Shown: piece by piece, positions 24,096 to 32,572 of the stretch
Position numbering within the stretch: the stretch's first letter is position 1
How the letters are laid out: each line of letters opens with the position of its first letter
The notes under the pieces: generated by a model
What the model was told of the DNA's origin: nothing
What the model saw: the letters and a program-made list of their open reading frames with translations, nothing else
Database searches by the model: none
NCBI RefSeq assembly: GCF_003626695.1
Contig: NZ_RBAH01000023.1
Location: forward strand, 62,001-126,000
Length of the DNA: 64,000 nucleotides
Reading direction: 5' to 3'
Source: Paenibacillus ginsengarvi
GTDB taxonomy: Bacteria > Bacillota > Bacilli > Paenibacillales > NBRC-103111
Program-made: the position numbers and the translations under genes

Positions 24096-24343
24096 TTACC
24101 TCAAAGCTGCAATTTCGGCTGCACCGTAGCCGTCCGTCGTTCGGCCAGCTCGCAGCTCGCTATTAGCTAATCGACCGAGCGGAATCATTGTGCCCGTATG
24201 CACCCCGACATAAGCGTCAAAGTTCGTGCATTTGTAGCAGCGCCCGTTGCCGTATTCCCGCCCGTAATGGCCGCATTGCTCGTATAAATAACCCGACTGC
24301 TGCAGAAAGGGCATTTTGTCGGGACAGGGTATTCACTTGTCAT
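24096..24343 (-). pseudogene. Broken DUF3268-type zinc-finger gene
   Basis: From the ATG at 24343 the frame reads TSEYPVPTKCPFCSSRVIYT and then loses coding sense. A neighbouring frame picks up YGREYGNGRCYKCTNFDAYV and GVHTGTMIPLGRLANSELR. Together these are the CPFC...CYKC, VG.H.GT.PLG pattern of DUF3268 proteins. Restoring one T at ATTAC (near 24260) would rejoin the frames. The C-terminus is replaced by direct repeat copy B, so the gene is both frameshifted and truncated. Confidence 0.75.
24098..24152. repeat. Direct repeat copy B (55 bp)
   Basis: Matches copy A at 23189-23243 with four mismatches. It replaces the 3' end of the DUF3268 gene and is derived from the methylase tail. The pair brackets about 850 bp of accessory DNA. 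Confidence 0.85.
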
Positions 24344-24350
24344 CCCCTCG

Positions 24351-26240
24351 TTAATGCACTAGCGTTGGCTGCTCCTCGGCTCCCGGAGCAACCCACACGG
24401 CCTGATAGCCCATCCTGAACGTGACTCCCTGCCGGCTGCAAAGGATCGCCGCGCCGATCTCCTCGATCCATCGTTTTGCCGACGGCGGCGGGACGAGATT
24501 GCCGATATACTCCCGCGCCTTCTTGTCCGACTTGACGCCGACCAACTCGAACGGCCGCCGATCCGGCATATACCGTGGCATGCCCTGGAGCATGGCAAGC
24601 TCGAAGGTTGTGAGCGCCCGGTGACGGGTACCGTCCAGCGAAATAATGATCCAGACACCGCGTTCGTAATCGTCCGGAATGCGCGGATCAGCGACGGCGG
24701 ACGTTCCGGAATGGACATCACCGCCGGTCACCGTTGGTGCTGACGCATCCCATTCCATGACCCCATACGTCCCGTTACGCGGTGAGCAGTTGACGCGCGG
24801 ATCAGCGATGCTGCAAGCCGACTGCATAACCCGCTCCGTCGCCCGGACGGTCTTCGCGGGATCATCCCAACTCTGTACCCCGTAGCAGTCCGGATAAAGC
24901 TCCGTTTTCACCCGCGGATCGTTGATGGAAAGCGCGCCGGTCTGGATGTCCGTCTGACCGATGATCGTGCTCGCCGGTGTTTCCCAGTCGCTGACCTTGT
25001 AAGTTCCCGGGTACTTTCCGGCCCACTTATTCACGCGCGGGTCGTTGATCGCAACGCCGCCGCTGCCCAGCCGGGCGCCAGTGATCGTCGGCGCAGGCTC
25101 GTCGAAGCGGGAAATGCGATACGCGTTCCCCTGCTTGTTTTCGTTGTGCTGAATGCGCGGGTCCGATATAAGCGTCGCCCCATTGCTCGGGTGAGCCCCG
25201 CTCGTCACGCAAGGCGCTGGCTCGTCGTGCCGGTAGATGCGGTAAATGTTGTTGTATCTCGCATCAGAGTATCCCGCGCGCGGGTCGGATATGGCCGTAG
25301 CGCTGTTGCTGCGCCCCGGTCCGGCCGCCCCGGTGATCGCCCGGCTGGGCTTTTCCCAATCCTCTACGCCATATGCGCCGTTCCGCGGCTCGTGCTGTAC
25401 CCGCAGGTTTTGCCAATCAAGTTCCTCCAATGCCCGCCAATCCTTCCCGGCCGGGATCGTCGCCAGCCGGAGGGCAACCAGCCACGAAAGCATCGGTTCG
25501 CGGTGATGCCGCCCGCCAGCGGCCGTGTCGCCGGGCATCGGCAGCGGGCTGATCACGTCGCCGATCGTCTTTAAGGGTAGCTTTGCCGGCTCAAAGATTT
25601 CCGCCGGGCATTTATCGGGATGTCTGGCGATGAGGATGTATCGCTTCCGCCGCGCGCCGAGCCCGCCGATCTCTCCCGCGCAAAAGACCGCTTCCCGAAT
25701 CAGATAACCCGCATCGATCATCATCTTTTTAAGCTTTTCGAGTACATCCTTGCCGCGTGTCTGGATTCCCGGTACGTTTTCCATGAGCATGACCGGAATC
25801 GGATCGTGCTCGAAAGCCTTCAGCGTCAACTCTGTTTCCCGGAGCGCGAGCTGATTCAACGCCTGGTACTTCTTCGATTTCGACTTTTTCCCGCCGAGCA
25901 GTCCCGTAAAGCCCTTGCACGGAGCGCTGCGGAAGCTGATATCCGGCGTTTTGTAGTCACATGCCCGCCAGATGTCATCCGGCTCCAGCTCGCGCCAATC
26001 GTCCGGCGGCTCATGGCCGTGCCAGTCAATAAACTGCTGCCGGGAAAAGAAATCGAATTGATAGCACGGCGAGCCGGTGAAAGCCTCGAAATTTCGGCAG
26101 GCGTCCGGATCGACATCCATGCCGCAGACAACCTCGACCTCACCGACGACCCCGAAAGCTTCGGGGCGGGCCGCCTTAGCTCCGATGGCGCCGCCCCCAA
26201 TCCCGCAGAACGGGAAGATTGCTGTTAATTTTTTGTTCAT
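24351..26240 (-). CDS. Large C5 DNA methyltransferase with tandem repeats in the recognition region
   Basis: 629 aa. Catalytic part: motif I FPFCGIGGGAIG (~9-20), motif IV SAPCKGFTGL with Cys (~106), motif VI MENVPGI (~155), motif VIII ARRKRYILIA (~197). Residues ~285-525 hold about six tandem units of ~40 residues, each running like YGVxxWDxPAxTVTG, then a Ser/Gly-rich turn, ending ADPRV or NDPRV. The C-terminus (MLQGMPRYM, then YIGNLVPPPSA) carries the usual motifs IX-X. Such an expanded target-recognition region may give unusual or multiple specificity. Confidence 0.88.
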   Translation of the reverse strand: MNKKLTAIFPFCGIGGGAIGAKAARPEAFGVVGEVEVVCGMDVDPDACRNFEAFTGSPCYQFDFFSRQQFIDWHGHEPPDDWRELEPDDIWRACDYKTPDISFRSAPCKGFTGLLGGKKSKSKKYQALNQLALRETELTLKAFEHDPIPVMLMENVPGIQTRGKDVLEKLKKMMIDAGYLIREAVFCAGEIGGLGARRKRYILIARHPDKCPAEIFEPAKLPLKTIGDVISPLPMPGDTAAGGRHHREPMLSWLVALRLATIPAGKDWRALEELDWQNLRVQHEPRNGAYGVEDWEKPSRAITGAAGPGRSNSATAISDPRAGYSDARYNNIYRIYRHDEPAPCVTSGAHPSNGATLISDPRIQHNENKQGNAYRISRFDEPAPTITGARLGSGGVAINDPRVNKWAGKYPGTYKVSDWETPASTIIGQTDIQTGALSINDPRVKTELYPDCYGVQSWDDPAKTVRATERVMQSACSIADPRVNCSPRNGTYGVMEWDASAPTVTGGDVHSGTSAVADPRIPDDYERGVWIIISLDGTRHRALTTFELAMLQGMPRYMPDRRPFELVGVKSDKKAREYIGNLVPPPSAKRWIEEIGAAILCSRQGVTFRMGYQAVWVAPGAEEQPTLVH

Positions 26241-27625
26241 CCCGCCTGCTCCCGTCCTGCCAACGTTGCAAGATGTCGTGCATTGTGATGTGCGAAGTAG
26301 CGTTTGACGAATCCGAACACGTCATCTTGCTCGGGATGCAGGTCCTCCATTTCGGAATGAATGAAGCCGACGAAAATTTGTACGAGTTGGAACAACTCAG
26401 ACGCTGCTCGCTCCCTGTTCATTGCGGACAATTCAATTTCGGTTGCAAACCGGTCGATTCCCGCGTTAAGGTCGATGCGCTGCCGGATTGGGTGATCTCC
26501 CGGGAGGATCGGGAGCCGGAGGAAAACAAATCCGCGGTTCCGCTCTCGTTCGTCCTCAAGTACCCGTACTCGACTGCGCAGGTTTTCGGCCACATCGTTT
26601 GCAATCCTTGCCTCCGTCTGGAGCCGCTTATTCTCGGCCTCCAGGAGCATAATTTGCGTGGCAGCCTGCTCGGCATCATAATGCATTGCCTCGGACTCGC
26701 GACGATCTTCGTAATCCTTCTGGAGCGAGCGATTCGCCACTTCCAGTTCAGTGCCGAGCGTTTCACAGGTTTCTGTCAGCTCCGTGACGATCCCTTTCAA
26801 GTGGGCGATCTCCGTGTCCATCTGCCGGTTCCGACCGACTACGGTATCGATGTAACTCTCGGCAACCTCGTTATCCTGCGCACGTCCACCCTTTTCCTGT
26901 TCGGCAACCTCTTGCCAATGAGCTGCGGCAGCTTTAAAGTTCGTGAGCTCCTGTTCATCAATCTTGATTTTTTCCCGGAGCCTTCCGATCTCTGCGTCCT
27001 TCTCCGCAATCAAGCCCAGTTCCGCCTCAGTTATTATTTGGGCCGTCGCTTCTTCGCTCGCGTGTCCCTCCTGCTGCAACTCTGCAGGGCTCGCGTCAGC
27101 AGCTGGGGCTGGCTTCAACGCCGCTAGCGCTTCATCCTCCGCTGCCTTTTCTTTCAGGCCCCATTCCGTGAGCTTCGCGTAAAAGGGGTTGGTATTGACT
27201 CCAAGCAATTTCATGATTTTGGTCCGCGTCTCGCCAGCAGCTCGGCGGGTAAGGTACTCCTCGCGGGTAAGGGCGTCCAGTTTCATTTGCGACATCGCCT
27301 CTTCCTCCTTGTTGCGATCGATGAGCCCCCACTCCCGGAGCTGCTTGACCAGCTTGTTCTCTTCGTTGTTAAAATGCGACAGCGTAATGTCCTTGCGGTT
27401 TTTGCCTGTGATCCGCAGCTGCAGGTAAGAGTCCCTGTTCAGGGTCGGCTCCCACGGCTTTACCTGCGGGCCAGCCTTTTGAGCAAGGCGCTGTTCCAAC
27501 TCCACCAGTTCTTCCGGGCTCATTCGCCCTGGTACCACTGGCCCGTTTGCTTTATTCCGAGCCTCGACCTCTTTATCCACCATCGGGACCCGCCCGCCGC
27601 TAACGCTCAGGATTTCAATTCCCAT
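26237..27625 (-). CDS. Coiled-coil phage protein with HTH-like N-terminal repeats
   Basis: 462 aa; ATG at 27625 with AGGAGGGG upstream, coupled to the methyltransferase by ATGA. Residues 60-170 hold two related units (YLQLRITGKNRKDIT...LVKQLREWGLI and YLTRRAAGETRTKIM...FYAKLTEWGLK) that look like small helix-turn-helix modules. Residues ~200-390 are a long coiled coil. The C-terminus is soluble and His-rich. Likely a DNA-binding phage protein; precise role unknown. Confidence 0.7.
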   Translation of the reverse strand: MGIEILSVSGGRVPMVDKEVEARNKANGPVVPGRMSPEELVELEQRLAQKAGPQVKPWEPTLNRDSYLQLRITGKNRKDITLSHFNNEENKLVKQLREWGLIDRNKEEEAMSQMKLDALTREEYLTRRAAGETRTKIMKLLGVNTNPFYAKLTEWGLKEKAAEDEALAALKPAPAADASPAELQQEGHASEEATAQIITEAELGLIAEKDAEIGRLREKIKIDEQELTNFKAAAAHWQEVAEQEKGGRAQDNEVAESYIDTVVGRNRQMDTEIAHLKGIVTELTETCETLGTELEVANRSLQKDYEDRRESEAMHYDAEQAATQIMLLEAENKRLQTEARIANDVAENLRSRVRVLEDERERNRGFVFLRLPILPGDHPIRQRIDLNAGIDRFATEIELSAMNRERAASELFQLVQIFVGFIHSEMEDLHPEQDDVFGFVKRYFAHHNARHLATLAGREQAG

Positions 27626-27646
27626 GTGTTCCCCTCCTGATGTTAA

Positions 27647-27674
27647 CGCCCCTGCCGTTGACTCGGCGGGGGCG
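27647..27674. repeat. GC-rich hairpin in the 5' leader of the coiled-coil gene
   Basis: CGCCCCTGCCG pairs with CGGCGGGGGCG around TTGACT with one mismatch. No T-run follows on either strand, so it is a leader structure or protein site more than a terminator. Confidence 0.5.
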
Positions 27675-27727
27675 CTGTCATGTCTTATCTATGCAGTTAA
27701 TGGTTTTTATGCGTCCGTCCAATCGGG

Positions 27728-27741
27728 CGCCTTATAAGGCG
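27728..27741. repeat. 14-bp perfect palindrome
   Basis: CGCCTTATAAGGCG, 14 nt past the stop of the 27755-28780 gene. A possible operator or weak hairpin; nothing else is seen in 27675-27754. Confidence 0.5.
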
Positions 27742-27754
27742 ATTATGAAGGTCG

Positions 27755-28780
27755 TTAAATAGTGCCGTTTCCGATCATATTTTGAACAAGCGATTTGTAC
27801 TTGTTCCATGTCGTAGAGAGCTGACTGGACGTGATGCCAAGCGAAGAAGCGATTTCCTTCCACGTTTCACCAGCCTTCTTACGAGCGAACAAAGCGGCGT
27901 AATCATGGTCCAGCCCATCGAACTGCGGCCTGTGTGTCAGGATATAATCTTCGACGTCCACCGGTGTAGCGCCCGCAGGCTGCTCCCCAGCAGATCCGGC
28001 ATCGCCTTCCGTGCCGCCATCGGTTCCAGTCGTAGAGGTGCCATCTGTTTCGCCCAAAACATCGCGTCCCCAGTCACTCAGTTCGTCATTGTCGTCATCT
28101 GCATCCCCGTCCGAATGCGGGTCCCAATCCAATTCGCCCTCATCAGAGGGGGGTGCTCCGTCTTGAATGCCCTGGAGGACGCCGCCGGCGTTAATCAAAT
28201 CCTCGATCGCATAGCAGCCTTCTGAATGTTCCAGACCGAGCTCGTTTTTCACGTCGTCGCCGAGGACGACCCCGGCGTCTTCGCCGTTGATATATTTTTT
28301 CGGCGTCCGCCCGGTCCCGCTGACGATCGGGAAGACATATTCGACCGTATCGCCGTCACCTTCTCCGTCACCGCCGCCCAAATTACTCCTTGCTATAACG
28401 ATCTCCTTGCCGGCATACTCGTCCGCGGGCTCGGCTGTCTCAGGAGCCACAGGCGTCGCTCCAGCCTGCTCCGCCGGGCTGGTAGCAGGTGCCTGATCAT
28501 TCGCCGGTTTAGCGTCGCCGAAGTCCAACTGCCTGCCAACGGATTCGACCACCCCGAATTGATCGGTCGTAATCTTCCGGCGCTCGGGACGCTCGTCTTC
28601 GTCGTCAAGGTCCATTTGCGATTGCGGATCATCGAACGATACGATCAGCTCTTTGTCCAGCGACTGCAGGTATCGTTGGTTGAAGACCATCGCGTCCTTA
28701 TTGCTCATCGAAAGCTTAATCGTCGTCTTGGTCTTGTTGCTCGTAACGCCTTCGAGGGTAGTCGTAAATAGTTTTTTCAT
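27755..28780 (-). CDS. Acidic phage protein with C-terminal HTH-like segment
   Basis: 341 aa; ATG at 28780 with AAGGAG upstream. The N-terminus (about 1-60) is basic and beta-like, followed by a long acidic, Gly/Asp/Glu-rich region. The C-terminal 60 residues (RPQFDGLDHDYAALFARKK, then WKEIASSLGITSSQLSTTW) look like a homeodomain-type helix-turn-helix. It lies just after the resolvase gene in the replication block. No family is recognised. Confidence 0.65.
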   Translation of the reverse strand: MKKLFTTTLEGVTSNKTKTTIKLSMSNKDAMVFNQRYLQSLDKELIVSFDDPQSQMDLDDEDERPERRKITTDQFGVVESVGRQLDFGDAKPANDQAPATSPAEQAGATPVAPETAEPADEYAGKEIVIARSNLGGGDGEGDGDTVEYVFPIVSGTGRTPKKYINGEDAGVVLGDDVKNELGLEHSEGCYAIEDLINAGGVLQGIQDGAPPSDEGELDWDPHSDGDADDDNDELSDWGRDVLGETDGTSTTGTDGGTEGDAGSAGEQPAGATPVDVEDYILTHRPQFDGLDHDYAALFARKKAGETWKEIASSLGITSSQLSTTWNKYKSLVQNMIGNGTI

Positions 28781-28786
28781 GAGGGT

Positions 28787-29311
28787 TCAGCTCCTTGATG
28801 TCGTTTTTTGATGATAAGCCCAGCAGAGCGCGATCGCGTCCGCAGGGTCATAAAGTCTTGTTTTGACTTCTCCGGCTTTGCCTTTCTTACCGTCCACTTT
28901 GTACAGGACAGGAATAGCGATCTGATCGAACTCCAGACCGAAACGCATCGCCATATCCAGCGCGACCGTCTCTTTGTCCGCATTTCCCCTGCCGGTCTGC
29001 ATTTTAAGCTCCGACGGCCGGATCGTCTCAATCCTAATTCCCAGGTGCAGCGCAGCCAGTGTAACTACGGAGTAGGCACCGACTAAGGCAAGTACAGTTG
29101 TGGCATTTTCGAAATGCACCGGTCGCTCCAAAACAAGGATATCCGGTCGGTGCGACCGTATAAGGTTGCAAGCATCCCGGTATATCGTGTCGAGCACTTC
29201 TGGCATTTTGATTTTTGTAAAATCTCTGGACGCAAATTCAAGTAGCCTACCGTTCCGCATTGTTGCCCAGCCTGCGTAATTGGTGCCGTGATCGATACCG
29301 AGTAGCTTCAA
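28787..29311 (-). CDS. RuvC-like Holliday junction resolvase
   Basis: 174 aa from a TTG at 29311 with AAGGAGGCGG seven nt upstream; the open frame to 29347 has no site. LLGIDHGTNYAGWA (first catalytic Asp), LVLERPV (Glu) and a C-terminal YDPADAIALCWAY (Asp pair) are the RNase H-fold residues of RuvC-type resolvases. It probably resolves recombination intermediates before packaging. Confidence 0.88.
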   Translation of the reverse strand: MKLLGIDHGTNYAGWATMRNGRLLEFASRDFTKIKMPEVLDTIYRDACNLIRSHRPDILVLERPVHFENATTVLALVGAYSVVTLAALHLGIRIETIRPSELKMQTGRGNADKETVALDMAMRFGLEFDQIAIPVLYKVDGKKGKAGEVKTRLYDPADAIALCWAYHQKTTSRS

Positions 29312-29451
29312 GCTTTCCGCCTCCTTGGCCGGATCGGTACCGGCCACGGCCGCCGCAGCGTGTACACCTCGCCGACCACTTGGCCGCGGTGCTTAATCAC
29401 GAGCTGGTTCCGTATCTGAAAAATCGGATCAAGCCGCTTTTTTATGCCCAT
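29308..29451 (-). CDS. Small basic phage protein between dnaB and the resolvase
   Basis: 47 aa from the ATG at 29451 (GAGAGGAACC upstream). It overlaps the end of dnaB by 10 nt and its TGA overlaps the resolvase TTG. Sequence starts MGIKKRLDPIFQIRNQL and ends in an Arg/Pro-rich tail. The tight spacing suggests a real gene; function unknown. Confidence 0.55.
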   Translation of the reverse strand: MGIKKRLDPIFQIRNQLVIKHRGQVVGEVYTLRRPWPVPIRPRRRKA

Positions 29452-30857
29452 TGCTTGCGGTTCCTCTCTTTCGCGGACCCGGATTTCGCCTTCGGCTGCT
29501 GTTGCTGCTCGTGGTGCGACCTGTCCAGATTCGCGAATTTATTGAAATTTTTAAGGAACGCCAGCTCGATTGTACCGACCGGACCGTTCCTCTGCTTGGC
29601 AATGATGATTTCGATGATGTTCTTCTTCTCCGACTCTTTGTCGTAGTAGTCGTCCCGGTACAGAAACGCAACGATATCCGCGTCCTGCTCGATCGAGCCG
29701 GATTCCCGAAGGTCGGACATCATCGGCCGTTTATCCTGCCGCTGCTCGACACCACGACTGAGCTGCGAAAGTGCAATGACGGGAACGTCCAGTTCTCGGG
29801 CGATCTGCTTGAGCGTCCGGGAGATATGCGAAACCTCCTCTTGCCTGTTTGACCCCCGCCCCTTTATAAGCTGCAAGTAGTCGATCACGATCAGGCCCAA
29901 ACCCCGCTCCTTTTTGAGCTGTCTGCACTTGGCGCGAATGTCGTTTACAGTGATAACCGCCGAATCGTCGATGTAGATCGGCGCACCTGTGATCGTGCCG
30001 ATCGCCATCGTGACCTTTTCCCAATCCTCCGGCAGCAGGTTGCCGGTCCGCATCCGGGAAGCGTCAATGTTTCCTTCAGCTGCGACCATACGACCAAATA
30101 GCTGCACAGCGCCCATTTCTAGGCTGAAGACTGCGACGCTTTCGCCGACCTTGACCCCGACGTTTTGCGCGACATTCAGCGCGAACGCCGTCTTCCCGAC
30201 TGACGGCCGGGCCGCCACTATAATCAGGTCGGACCTTTGCAGTCCAGATGTTGCCTTGTCGAAGTCTTCAAAGCCGGACCGGAGCCCCGTAATGCCGCCG
30301 GCATCTTTTGTCATCGATGCCTTTTCCAAGTTTTCGAAGAATTCATGCGCAACGTCATTGAGAACGCGGAACGGCTTTTTCGTCGACTTCGCCTGCTCGG
30401 AAAGCTTGTCGGCCTTGTTTTGCATGGATGCTATGAGTTTGCCAGGATCATCCGTCCGCCATGCCTCAGCCTCAAGCCTTTGCAGCTCCTTAATCGCCTG
30501 TCTGTGCGAATCCTTTTCTTTTACGATGGCAGCATAATAGCTGATATTGGCCGCCGTCGGAACAGAGTTGGCTACTTGGCTTAAGAAACTGACCCCGCCT
30601 ACCCCTTCAAGTTGTTGGCGCTCTTGCAGCTGCTCCGTCAGTGTGACCAGATCGATCGGGTCGCCTGCGTCGTAAAGCTCAAGCATGGCCGCAAAAATGT
30701 GCCGATGCTTGGCGACATAAAACTCATCGCCTCGGAGCAAATCGGCCGCAGTGTCCATAGCGACCGGATCAAGTAGCACCGCACCCAAAACGGCCCATTC
30801 GGCTTCGATATTGTGCGGAGGTATTCGTTCTTCTGGCGGTGCCGGCAGCGGCGGCAT
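29442..30857 (-). CDS. Replicative DNA helicase (DnaB type)
   Basis: 471 aa from the ATG at 30857 (GGAGG five nt upstream; an ATG at 30869 overlaps the site). N-terminal domain IPPHNIEAEWAVLGAVLLD, Walker A AARPSVGKTAFALN (~210), Walker B-like LIVIDYLQLI (~315), then SRTLKQIARELDVPVIALSQ. A complete RecA-type hexameric helicase of the phage, loaded by the product of the preceding gene. Confidence 0.95.
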   Translation of the reverse strand: MPPLPAPPEERIPPHNIEAEWAVLGAVLLDPVAMDTAADLLRGDEFYVAKHRHIFAAMLELYDAGDPIDLVTLTEQLQERQQLEGVGGVSFLSQVANSVPTAANISYYAAIVKEKDSHRQAIKELQRLEAEAWRTDDPGKLIASMQNKADKLSEQAKSTKKPFRVLNDVAHEFFENLEKASMTKDAGGITGLRSGFEDFDKATSGLQRSDLIIVAARPSVGKTAFALNVAQNVGVKVGESVAVFSLEMGAVQLFGRMVAAEGNIDASRMRTGNLLPEDWEKVTMAIGTITGAPIYIDDSAVITVNDIRAKCRQLKKERGLGLIVIDYLQLIKGRGSNRQEEVSHISRTLKQIARELDVPVIALSQLSRGVEQRQDKRPMMSDLRESGSIEQDADIVAFLYRDDYYDKESEKKNIIEIIIAKQRNGPVGTIELAFLKNFNKFANLDRSHHEQQQQPKAKSGSAKERNRKQWA

Positions 30858-30858
30858 G

Positions 30859-31203
30859 TCATCCTCCATTGCCCAGCAACCTCGCTTTCATCTCCAAAAA
30901 CTTGGGCGTAGGCGGAACTGGCGTCACCGCATACATTTCCTCAAGCATGGCCCTCGTCTCTTCTACGTTCGGGATGTACGGGCCTTCCGCAGCTTGCACC
31001 GGGCGTTCAGCCAGCACGCCGGGATGCGGCGGGAACCGGTTCTCCGGGTTGCGAATGTGCTGGTACAAGTTCCCTTCAGCCAGATCAAACGGAACGTCTT
31101 CCAGCGTCTGACGCCAGAACTCGACTTTAAAGTCGTCGTAAACGAAATTGCTATAAGCGTTCTGGATCAGCATAAAAATTTTCCTGATCTCGCTCTCTTT
31201 CAC
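30859..31203 (-). CDS. Phage helicase loader (G39P/loader-inhibitor type)
   Basis: 114 aa from a GTG at 31203 (GGGAGG nine nt upstream); the longer open frame lies in the initiator gene. The stretch IRKIFMLIQNAYSNFVYDD, then W...L.D.PFDLAEGNLYQH and NRFPPHPGVLAE, is the pattern of small loader or inhibitor proteins for DnaB-type helicases. Its position between initiator and helicase supports this. The 5' end overlaps the initiator by 53 nt. Confidence 0.78.
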   Translation of the reverse strand: MKESEIRKIFMLIQNAYSNFVYDDFKVEFWRQTLEDVPFDLAEGNLYQHIRNPENRFPPHPGVLAERPVQAAEGPYIPNVEETRAMLEEMYAVTPVPPTPKFLEMKARLLGNGG

Positions 31204-32185
31204 GCTCTTCGGCCTCCCTGATTTTCTGAGCTGCAAGTTCGTTTTGAAGTTGCTGCCGATTAGGCTTTCCGTCTGCATTCCCATTTCCAGCAGGAACGAT
31301 AGCTTTGATCTCGCGTTGGGTCCCGCCACGACTTTTGTACCCTTGCAGGATGCCGTTGATATAGGCGAGCGACCGTTTGTTTTGCCTTACCGCTTCACGC
31401 ATCGCATCGAGCAACCACTCACCGCCAAAAGTGTCAAATTGGTCATTTAAGTCCTCGACCTCCAAATCGGTGATCTTACCGTCCCTCGCAAGATGCTGTT
31501 CATAGATTCGATAGATTCGCGAAAATGAAAAATCCGTTTTGGTTGTGGATGATGAATGCTCTGTATCTTGATTAGTATTAAGTACCTCAGTATCTTCTTT
31601 ATTGTTTTTAATAATGTCTTTAATAATGTCTTTAGGCGCCCCGGAAGCCGCGCCAGACAAGGGCTCATCGGGTGTCGTGTTTCCCTTTTCGGGAAACTCT
31701 TGTTTCCCTTTTTGGGAAGTTTCTGTTTCCCTTTTCGGGAAACTCCCCTCTTCGTCACTTCCCGTTTCGGGAAGATTTTCTTCCCTTTTCGGGAAGTTTT
31801 CTTTCCCGTTTTGGGAAACTTTTCGACTGAGATTTAAGGCGAGAAGCTCGTTAAATTCACCTTCATCCCACGCTTTGACCAGGCTGACATACCAGCTTTC
31901 GTAATCCTTGTTGATCTCGAAAGTCTTACTTTCACGGTCCCAAATTAAGACTCGAGAGCGCTCCAGATATTCAAGTTCAGTCTTTACTTTCGTTTCTGAA
32001 ACCCCACAAAGTTGAAATTGTCTCATCCGTGGGATGTATGCATAGCGCTTCTGGCAGCCGTAGGAGAGGCGCCATACGAGAAACAAAATATCCTTTTGCC
32101 GTTTGGAAAAGTCCCGGCGGATGACTTCGTCCCATATCTCGTTGGCTATGCGTACAAACCCGTGCTCTAGTTGTGGATTCGCCAT
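31151..32185 (-). CDS. Phage replication initiator (O-like N-terminus, DnaD-like C-terminus)
   Basis: 344 aa. The N-terminal winged helix (QLEHGFVRIANEIWDEVIRR, then DFSKRQKDILFLVWRLSYG) is the phage O/Rep type. The middle is a repetitive linker rich in FPKRE encoded by an iteron array. The C-terminal region ends with SLAYINGILQGYKSRG, typical of DnaD-like domains. It should bind the origin within its own gene and recruit loader and helicase. Confidence 0.88.
   Translation of the reverse strand: MANPQLEHGFVRIANEIWDEVIRRDFSKRQKDILFLVWRLSYGCQKRYAYIPRMRQFQLCGVSETKVKTELEYLERSRVLIWDRESKTFEINKDYESWYVSLVKAWDEGEFNELLALNLSRKVSQNGKENFPKREENLPETGSDEEGSFPKRETETSQKGKQEFPEKGNTTPDEPLSGAASGAPKDIIKDIIKNNKEDTEVLNTNQDTEHSSSTTKTDFSFSRIYRIYEQHLARDGKITDLEVEDLNDQFDTFGGEWLLDAMREAVRQNKRSLAYINGILQGYKSRGGTQREIKAIVPAGNGNADGKPNRQQLQNELAAQKIREAEERERERDQENFYADPERL
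31681..31817. repeat. Iteron array: probable phage replication origin
   Basis: Six copies of TTCCC-N5-GGGAA at 31681, 31704, 31727, 31759, 31781 and 31803 (start positions). Spacing is 22-23 bp except one of 32. The middle bases are TTTTC, TTTTT or GTTT(C/T). The array is inside the initiator gene, as in lambdoid O genes. An A/T-rich stretch follows at 31550-31640, a candidate unwinding region. Confidence 0.85.
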
Positions 32186-32198
32186 CCGCCGAGTCCCC

Positions 32199-32354
32199 CT
32201 ATCTGACTGGAATGACCTTGACCGTGCTGGAAACCCGATGCGTCAGATGCAGCGATTGCGGCAGCCGCTTTGTTACGAGCCAGTTATGCGTTCTCAGTCC
32301 GGCTGCAGCTATCATCGTTTTTTCGCGCCTTGTGGGGCGCTTCCCATGCTTCAT
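32199..32354 (-). CDS. DUF6906-type small phage protein
   Basis: 51 aa from the ATG at 32354 (GCGGGAG upstream; ATGA overlap with the preceding gene). MKHGKRPTRREKTMIAAAG, then NWLV.K.L...L.L.HR...T.KVI, is a small family common in Firmicute phages. Function unknown. Confidence 0.7.
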   Translation of the reverse strand: MKHGKRPTRREKTMIAAAGLRTHNWLVTKRLPQSLHLTHRVSSTVKVIPVR

Positions 32355-32572
32355 ATCGCACGCTCCCGCTTCGTTTTTTCCTGCCACTCTTTCAGAAACC
32401 CGCAACTGCGAGCCGGAACCTCATAATGCCGGCGGCCGTGGACGAATGAAACGAATCGATCGGTCGCCTGCTCGTAATACATGCCGTTGAGCGGGGGCGG
32501 TAACGGCGCCGGCTTCCGCGAAGGAACGTCCGGCTCGATGCTGGCGAATAGATCAAGCTGTTCCACCTTCAT
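32351..32572 (-). CDS. Hypothetical phage protein
   Basis: 73 aa (starts MKVEQLDLFASIEPDVP), coupled at both ends by ATGA overlaps. The QLDLFA motif resembles a sliding-clamp-binding motif (QLxLF), so it may bind the beta clamp; this is an inference from five residues. Confidence 0.6.
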   Translation of the reverse strand: MKVEQLDLFASIEPDVPSRKPAPLPPPLNGMYYEQATDRFVSFVHGRRHYEVPARSCGFLKEWQEKTKRERAI

